A stretch of 18,847 bases of DNA from Dehalococcoidia bacterium. Its GTDB lineage: Bacteria > Chloroflexota > Dehalococcoidia > SZUA-161. This document shows, piece after piece, positions 14,716-18,847 of the stretch. The notes beneath the pieces are model-generated. The model searched no databases. It was not told where the DNA came from and saw only the letters and a program-made list of their open reading frames with translations. The DNA is taken from positions 1 to 18,847 of the forward strand of contig JACUUS010000022.1 in assembly GCA_014859215.1 (NCBI GenBank), given 5' to 3'. A program made the position numbers and the translations under genes. Position 1 is the stretch's first letter. Each line of letters starts with the position of its first letter.

Positions 14716-15636
14716 TTGATTTTCCTCCTTCTGCTCCATCAGGTCAACACTAATCCGTGCCGTGCCCGAGCTGGAGGGAAAATCTGCCAGGTTCCTGAAT
14801 ACTGACGGGAACCCGGCGATGATCTGCCATACGCTGGTCGACGGCGTTGTTTGCGCCTGTTCTCCCGCCATCCGGTTTACCCTGGCCGCGACGGCGGCAG
14901 CCTGTACCGGTTCAAGGCCGGAGTAGACCAGGGCTGAGACGAGGCCGGTAATCGTGTCGCCTGTGCCCCCCACCGCCTCCAACGCCGGCACGTCAGGCTT
15001 GTCTATGGTCGCCATGATCTCCCCATCCCTGGCGATATAATCAACAGCCCCCTTTATCACGAGCAGCTTCGCAGCGCTGTCTTGCCTGTATGCCGCCGAG
15101 ACAAGTCGCGGAGTTTCCCTGATATCAAGATCGAACAGGTGCCTCGCTATATAGGCTGGATGCGTGGCTTCGGGATCGGCCAGAAATGCCATCTCGGTGG
15201 CGTCGGGAGTGAAGATATCGAACTCCGGGGCAAGCCCGGCGGCCTTCGCGGCGTACATCGACCCGGCATCCGCAATCATGAAAGGCCTGCTCGCGCAGGC
15301 CTTCAGCGATTCGCAAAGCTTCCTGGTAAGGCCCATGTCCGGCAGGCAGTAATGAAGCGCAAGCACTCGCGGGGCAAGACGGGCCGACTCACGGATCAGG
15401 TACTCATAGATATCCCGGCTGCCGTTTCCCTGGCCTGTGTCTCCGGCAATCACAGCACGAGGCATTTCGAGGCCCAGGTACGTAGTTGTGGCAAGCGCTG
15501 CGCTGATCAAAGCCGCGGTACCCTGCAGACAGGGAATCATATGCCCGTCGATTGAAAGCGAATCCCCCCGTGATCGCACGGGTCCTGATATCAACAACAG
15601 GCCTCGGGCCGGCACCGTCCCCGCTATCAACATCAT
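14494..15636 (-). CDS. YjeF-C-type kinase fused to a TusA-like domain
   Basis: The 380-aa protein has two parts. Residues 1 to about 280 resemble the ribokinase-like fold of the NAD(P)HX dehydratase/YjeF C-terminal family: FDIFTPDATEMAFL (139-152), then LLVIKGAVDYIARDG (191-205) and AVGGTGDTITGL (221-232) with the expected catalytic Asp227. A linker follows, then TusA (308-380) with VKVDARG-like start and CPIP (Cys318). Inside the linker, AAGGAGG (14730-14724) lies 8 nt before an in-frame GTG (14715-14713), so the TusA domain could also be made alone as a 73-residue protein. The start ATG 15636 overlaps the upstream TGA (ATGA), with AAGGGG 8 nt before it. The kinase substrate is unknown; TusA should carry persulfide or selenide on Cys318. 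Confidence 0.85.
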   Translation of the reverse strand: MMLIAGTVPARGLLLISGPVRSRGDSLSIDGHMIPCLQGTAALISAALATTTYLGLEMPRAVIAGDTGQGNGSRDIYEYLIRESARLAPRVLALHYCLPDMGLTRKLCESLKACASRPFMIADAGSMYAAKAAGLAPEFDIFTPDATEMAFLADPEATHPAYIARHLFDLDIRETPRLVSAAYRQDSAAKLLVIKGAVDYIARDGEIMATIDKPDVPALEAVGGTGDTITGLVSALVYSGLEPVQAAAVAARVNRMAGEQAQTTPSTSVWQIIAGFPSVFRNLADFPSSSGTARISVDLMEQKEENQVIKVDARGFSCPIPVVKTKSAIEKNPGQPISVLVETATSKENVSRLARSKGYSVAEEVMEDGFRLLLEPGRGD

Positions 15637-16172
15637 GTCCGGTTCCCCTTCTCCCAGAGAATGATGCTTTCTTCCAGAGCTCTCTCCAGCATCAGGGCGC
15701 ACAACGTGAATCCAATTTGCCTGGGCCGGGGAGCTTCGGTGAGCTTCTTACCGACCATTTGGGCATGGAGAAACGGGATATCGGGACATCCACCGCCCGA
15801 CGTGTTTACTATTAGTCCGGTCGTCTTCTCGAAAGAGAGCTTCATGTTCCCCGCTTTGACCATTATCCACTGGCCGAAATCGCTTACCCTCACTACCTCG
15901 AGCATGCCGGCGGTATTAACCTTTAGCGGCACAATGCTCAAATAAGGAGCGTCGCCTTTTTCAAGCACACGTTCGATGCCCGGCTGCTCTACGAGGTTGA
16001 TCTCCAGGGCGAGGTCGCAGCCCTTACGCAGTTCGGGGGGAGGCGCAACCAGCTTCACGGCATAGTCTTCAGCCTTGAGGACCTTCTCGCCTCTTATCGC
16101 GTCATGCACGTCCAGGAACAGTACTAGTCCCCCACCCTGGAAGGCAGTCTTGCCGCGCCTGTCAGCCGCCAT
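15633..16172 (-). CDS. DUF3343 putative Se/S-carrier domain with an extra C-terminal domain
   Basis: The 179-aa protein begins with a DUF3343 domain (about 16-80): LVLFLDVHDAIRGEKVLK, then VKLVAPPPELRKGCDLALEI, where Cys52 aligns with the conserved cysteine of the family's SSCGLAL motif. DUF3343 proteins are regarded as putative Se/S carriers and recur beside YedE. Residues 85-179 form a domain I cannot name, with WIMVKAGNMKLSFEK, SGGGCPDIPFL (Cys129) and RQIGFTLCALMLERALEE. ATG 16172 has AGGAGG with 5-nt spacing. The gene overlaps the end of yedE by 49 bp in another frame. A longer open frame upstream is only the shadow of yedE. The stop overlaps the next start (ATGA). Confidence 0.82.
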   Translation of the reverse strand: MAADRRGKTAFQGGGLVLFLDVHDAIRGEKVLKAEDYAVKLVAPPPELRKGCDLALEINLVEQPGIERVLEKGDAPYLSIVPLKVNTAGMLEVVRVSDFGQWIMVKAGNMKLSFEKTTGLIVNTSGGGCPDIPFLHAQMVGKKLTEAPRPRQIGFTLCALMLERALEESIILWEKGNRT

Positions 16173-17248
16173 AAGTACCTCCTCGCTCCGGCTGCCATAT
16201 CGCTCATGAAGAAACCGATTCCCGCTGTGAAAACAAGGCCGATAGTCACCGCAACGACGCTGTTCTGACCTATTCCCTGAGGACTTGACGAAACCAGGAA
16301 GTTGTGCGCTATCGCCGCGCCGGCGATGAGACCCAGGATCGTCGCAGCCGCATCCGCATCCCCTTCGCCTGCCAGGACAAGCTGCCTCAGAGGACATCCA
16401 CCCAGCAAGGTGGCGCCCAGCCCCACCAGACCCATACTCATGAAGTTCCACAGGTGATTGCTGTGCGCCACAGGCTGCCCCGCAAAACCCCAATGTGTAT
16501 TGCCCAGGGCGAAGTTCGCGATCAGGGCCCCAACGAAGAAAGCGGCAATTCCGCCGAACAAATAGGTGTCCCTGACCATAATGAGATCGCGCCAGCCGCC
16601 CACGAAGCACATCCGCAGCCTCTGCGCGAGTACACCAACCAGCAGGCCGACCCCTATAGCTATCCCAAACGGCGCATACATCGACCCCGGACCGGTGGTG
16701 CTGGAGAAGATGAAGGCCGGGCCGATAATCGCCAGAATAAGCAGGCCGACCATGATCAACGGCATAGTCAGCCCCGAAACATGGCTGACCTTTCCCGCGC
16801 GACCGAGATTGAACCCTTTCTTGAGGAAAACGATGCCCACCGCCGCGCCCGCGATTATCCCGGCAAGCGCCGTGACGCCATTCAGATCACCGCCCGCCAG
16901 GCGGAGAAGCGCTCGAATCGGACATCCCAGGAACACAAGCGCGCCGATCATCACGAAGGCCCCCAGCACGAACCGGAGGACCGGAGATGAACCTCCCCTC
17001 GATCGGAACTCCCGAAACGCGAAGGCGGCTGCAAGGGCTCCCAGCACAATACCCATGATTTCAGGGCGCAGGTACTGTACCACCTCCGCCCGGTGCAGGC
17101 CCAGCGCGCCCGTAACGTCCCGCAGGAAACAGGCTATGCACAGGCCCATGTTCGCCGGGTTACCCCACTTCACCATGAATGCCGCCAGGACACCGATCAA
17201 CAGGCCCGACAGGATCATCAGCAGGCTCTTCCCGGTTAGCCTCTTCAC
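16124..17248 (-). CDS. yedE: YedE-family selenium/sulfur transporter
   Basis: The 374-aa integral membrane protein has about ten hydrophobic segments arranged as two homologous halves, as in YeeE/YedE transporters. Family marks are NPANMGLCIACFLRD, then YLRPEIMGIVLGA, VFLGCPIRALLRLAGGDLNG, MCFVGGWRD and LLGGCPLRQLVLAGEGD, whose conserved cysteines are thought to pass the chalcogen through the membrane. YedE with YedF, DUF3343 and SelD is the known selenium-metabolism association, which favours selenium over thiosulfate. GTG 17248 (VKRLTGKSLLMI) is chosen because family members start there and GGGAG precedes it; a TTG at 17326 would add a basic tail without SD. It is the first gene of the operon and has a leader of about 205 nt. 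Confidence 0.9.
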   Translation of the reverse strand: MKRLTGKSLLMILSGLLIGVLAAFMVKWGNPANMGLCIACFLRDVTGALGLHRAEVVQYLRPEIMGIVLGALAAAFAFREFRSRGGSSPVLRFVLGAFVMIGALVFLGCPIRALLRLAGGDLNGVTALAGIIAGAAVGIVFLKKGFNLGRAGKVSHVSGLTMPLIMVGLLILAIIGPAFIFSSTTGPGSMYAPFGIAIGVGLLVGVLAQRLRMCFVGGWRDLIMVRDTYLFGGIAAFFVGALIANFALGNTHWGFAGQPVAHSNHLWNFMSMGLVGLGATLLGGCPLRQLVLAGEGDADAAATILGLIAGAAIAHNFLVSSSPQGIGQNSVVAVTIGLVFTAGIGFFMSDMAAGARRYLWRLTGAARLPSRVGD

Positions 17249-17438
17249 AGCCTCTTCTCCCGTGTTAGAGGTTACTCTACGTGAGGGTTCCGCGAAACGC
17301 CGAAGTCTTGCGGGTTCCAGCTTCAAGACAGAAGCATGTGCCTCTCTCTGATGTGCGCTGTTAGCTTCGATCGCAGTCGCACAGGAGCGAGTCTCGCGGA
17401 ACGCTGTCTACGTCTCCGAATTTGCCGCTTGTCCGAAT

Positions 17439-17470
17439 ATGCTATAAAATGACTGCAGCCATTCTAGCAT
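17439..17470. promoter_or_regulatory. 32-bp imperfect dyad over the yedE -10 region (operator candidate)
   Basis: ATGCTA at 17439 and TAGCAT at 17465-17470 are perfect ends, followed inward by AAATG/CATT arms around a central CTGCAG; the left arm is two bases longer. The yedE -10 (17461-17466) and expected transcription start (near 17454) lie inside it. It is a likely target of the divergent LysR protein. Confidence 0.45.
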
Positions 17471-17489
17471 AAGCAATACTTGTCTGCAA
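17461..17489 (-). promoter_or_regulatory. Promoter of the yedE-selD operon
   Basis: Minus strand: TTGCAG (17489-17484), 17-bp spacer, TAGAAT (17466-17461). Transcription should begin near 17454. The leader to GTG 17248 is therefore about 205 nt, the longest untranslated stretch inferred in the window. Confidence 0.5.
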
Positions 17490-17508
17490 GATAAAGAGAG
17501 CTTATATA
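17480..17508 (+). promoter_or_regulatory. Promoter of the LysR gene (leaderless type)
   Basis: TTGTCT (17480-17485), 17-bp spacer and TATATA (17503-17508), six bases before ATG 17514. No SD precedes the ATG. Its -35 overlaps the -35 of the divergent yedE promoter (17484-17489). A T-N11-A box (17477-17489) with CTTG/CAAG ends covers both, a classical site for LysR autoregulation. Confidence 0.5.
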
Positions 17509-17513
17509 CACTC

Positions 17514-18413
17514 ATGAACCTTGACTACCTGAAAACCTATATCGAGATACTCCGGCTGGGAAGCTTCTCGGAGGCGGCAAAGAAGCTGAACCTGAGCCAG
17601 CCGGCAATATCGTTCCAGGTACACAAGCTGGAACGCGACCTAGGGGTGAGGCTGATAGACCGCGGGCAGAAGCCCGTGACACCCACTGAAGCCGGCAGAC
17701 TGCTCCTGCGCTTTGCTGAATCCGTCGAAAGAGAACGATCGCTCCTGGTGCAGGAGCTGGACCGGGTCCGTGAACAGGTAACCGGCAACCTCAATATCAT
17801 CGCCAGCACGATACCGGGAGAAATTCTCCTGCCCCGGATATTGCACGAGTTCACGCTCATTCATCCCTCCACGGGAGCATCTGTGGAGATTTCAGACTCG
17901 GCTACTGTTATCTCGAACGTTCAGGACGGGACCTTTGACATCGGCTTTGCCGGTATCGCTCCCGACGGAAGGGACCTGGACTCTTTCAAAATAGGCGAGG
18001 ATGAGATCGTTCTCATCGTCCCACCCGGTCACCCGCTTGCCGGCAAAGACGCCGTATCTGTCATGGACCTCGCAGGTGAGAACTTCATCTGCCGCAGTGA
18101 GACGTCGGGTACCCGTCAGAGCCTCGATGCTATCCTGTCAAGGGCAGGAGCCTCTGCCGGTAAGCTTACTTCGAACCTCATCCTTGGAACCACCCAGGCA
18201 GTGGTCTCAGCGGTGGAGGCCGGGGTGGGCATCTCGTTTGTTTCCAGCCTCGCCATCGCGAAGAGTCTACAACTCGACCTGGTCAAGACCGTGCCCGTCC
18301 GGGAGATAGACCTCCGCCGCGACTTCTTCTGCCTCTATCGCGAGGAACGGGTTGTTTCCCGGCTCCTGTCTGAGTTCATCGCCTTTCTGCGCGCCAGGTC
18401 ATCCCAGGCCTGA
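17514..18413 (+). CDS. LysR-family transcriptional regulator, probably of selenium metabolism
   Basis: The 299-aa protein has the LysR winged helix-turn-helix at 1-60 (YLKTYIEILRLGSFSEAAKK, LNLSQPAISFQVHKLERDLG), a linker helix to about 90, and a periplasmic-binding-like effector domain (about 91-295; GNLNIIASTIPGEILLPRIL, FDIGFAGI, VEAGVGISFVSSLA). It resembles CysL/CbbR-type regulators and, by position, the LysR proteins associated with selenium metabolism. It is transcribed divergently from the yedE-selD operon, with overlapping promoters, and so probably senses a sulfur or selenium metabolite and controls that operon and itself. ATG 17514 is the only sensible start; no SD is present and a leaderless transcript is likely. 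Confidence 0.92.
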   Translation: MNLDYLKTYIEILRLGSFSEAAKKLNLSQPAISFQVHKLERDLGVRLIDRGQKPVTPTEAGRLLLRFAESVERERSLLVQELDRVREQVTGNLNIIASTIPGEILLPRILHEFTLIHPSTGASVEISDSATVISNVQDGTFDIGFAGIAPDGRDLDSFKIGEDEIVLIVPPGHPLAGKDAVSVMDLAGENFICRSETSGTRQSLDAILSRAGASAGKLTSNLILGTTQAVVSAVEAGVGISFVSSLAIAKSLQLDLVKTVPVREIDLRRDFFCLYREERVVSRLLSEFIAFLRARSSQA

Positions 18414-18616
18414 ACCATGTCCGGAACCTCAATCAGGCTAAGTCCTTACATAGGCGCGCCCCCCAAATTTAGGGAGCATTCCCGGCACGATTAGGTAAGC
18501 CTACGAATATCCGAACCCGCCACCCTGTACGAGAATCATACTTAAATCGAGAAGGGCGGGAAAAGGGGAAATTACGACTCTTCTCGACGGAACGGAATCA
18601 AATCAGGAGGTGAGGA
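18414..18616. other. 203-bp intergenic region before the DUF2795 gene
   Basis: No coding potential is recognised. It holds an 8-bp inverted repeat, TCGAGAAG (18547-18554) and CTTCTCGA (18580-18587), with a 25-nt purine-rich loop, ending about 20 nt before the SD (AGGAGG) of the next gene. A weak 6-bp pairing after the LysR stop lacks a T tract, so I do not call a terminator there. Confidence 0.4.
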
Positions 18617-18808
18617 ATGGCGGTAAGCCCGGCTCAGTTGCAGCATTACTTGAAGAATATCACCTATCCGGCAAGCAAACAGGATCTGGTCAGCAAGGCG
18701 AGAGAAAACGGAGCAGGGGAAGATATCATAGGCCGGCTTCAGAAACTGCCGGAGCAGCAATACAGCGGCCCCACCGATGTAAGTGAAGCCTTCGGCAGAT
18801 CTGCCTGA
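18617..18808 (+). CDS. DUF2795 small protein
   Basis: The 63-residue protein matches the short DUF2795 family: LQHYLKNITYPASKQDLVSK, then ARENGAGEDIIGRLQKLPEQQY, then the closing SGPTDVSEAF. Members are small helical proteins, common in bacteria and without an established function. ATG 18617 follows AGGAGG with about 8-nt spacing, one of the strongest ribosome sites here. It stands alone downstream of lysR. The remaining 39 nt to the window edge show nothing. Confidence 0.82.
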   Translation: MAVSPAQLQHYLKNITYPASKQDLVSKARENGAGEDIIGRLQKLPEQQYSGPTDVSEAFGRSA

Positions 18809-18847
18809 GCAGACCGGAAATCAGCGCCGGACATCATGGCTACAGTC

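Noticed and set aside
16173..16610. Long N-terminal extension of the DUF3343 protein
   Set aside because: The upstream part is a frame-shifted shadow of yedE (Arg/Gly/Cys rich). The ATG at 16172 has an ideal SD and the DUF3343 domain begins right after it.
17249..17326. Upstream TTG start for yedE adding 26 residues
   Set aside because: The extra residues are basic and unlike the family N-terminus. There is no SD at 17326, while GTG 17248 has GGGAG and begins like other YedE proteins.
18406..18460. Possible terminator after lysR (GCCTGA/TCAGGC)
   Set aside because: Only 6 bp, a loop of about 20 nt and no T tract.

Overview
The window is a high-GC (roughly 60%) bacterial chromosome segment, densely packed with metabolic genes on both strands. 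No rRNA, tRNA, CRISPR array, transposase, phage gene or integration site was seen. The gene set points to an anaerobe: acyl-CoA carboxyltransferases, crotonases, two radical SAM proteins with B12-binding-like N-termini, a DUF3786 protein, a YedE-type selenium/sulfur importer and a selenocysteine-containing SelD. TTG and GTG starts are frequent, and several strong promoter matches place the start codon at the expected transcription start. Uncultured Chloroflexota (Dehalococcoidia-like) or Desulfobacterota would both fit. The phylum is an inference, not a demonstration.

Layout. (1) 1-3118, minus: two tandem carboxyltransferase subunits of the propionyl-CoA carboxylase/methylmalonyl-CoA decarboxylase superfamily; the second runs off the left edge. 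(2) 3119-3252: a divergent promoter region. (3) 3253-5886, plus: a tightly overlapping trio of MoaE-like protein, alpha/beta hydrolase and B12-type radical SAM protein. (4) 5908-6510, minus: a DUF3786 protein with a leaderless-type promoter. (5) 6625-10574, plus: two crotonases, a sirtuin and an AMP-forming acyl-CoA synthetase. A consensus promoter overlapped by a 20-bp palindrome precedes them and an intrinsic terminator follows. (6) 10641-12137, minus: a DUF4070-type radical SAM protein. (7) 12285-13046, plus: an unrecognised coiled-coil protein. (8) 13063-17248, minus: a five-gene selenium operon. (9) 17514-18413, plus: a divergent LysR regulator. (10) 18617-18808, plus: a small DUF2795 protein.

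The most interesting part is the selenium operon. In transcription order it encodes YedE (import), a DUF3343 putative Se/S-carrier protein with an extra unrecognised domain, a YjeF-C-type kinase whose frame runs into a TusA domain, a free DsrE domain (the other half of a normal YedF), and SelD. Neighbouring genes overlap or lie 13 nt apart. SelD is a selenoprotein: its true start is at 14112, and an in-frame UGA at 14061-14059 is followed by a hairpin placed like a bacterial SECIS. Ordinary ORF calling truncates it to 14004. The YedF split, together with a strong internal ribosome-binding site that could release the TusA domain from the kinase fusion, suggests an unusual way of building a selenium relay.

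The acyl-CoA cluster pairs an acyl-CoA synthetase, which carries the PxxxxGK lysine that acylation switches commonly target, with a Sir2 deacylase immediately upstream. This suggests a local deacylation switch on acyl-CoA metabolism.
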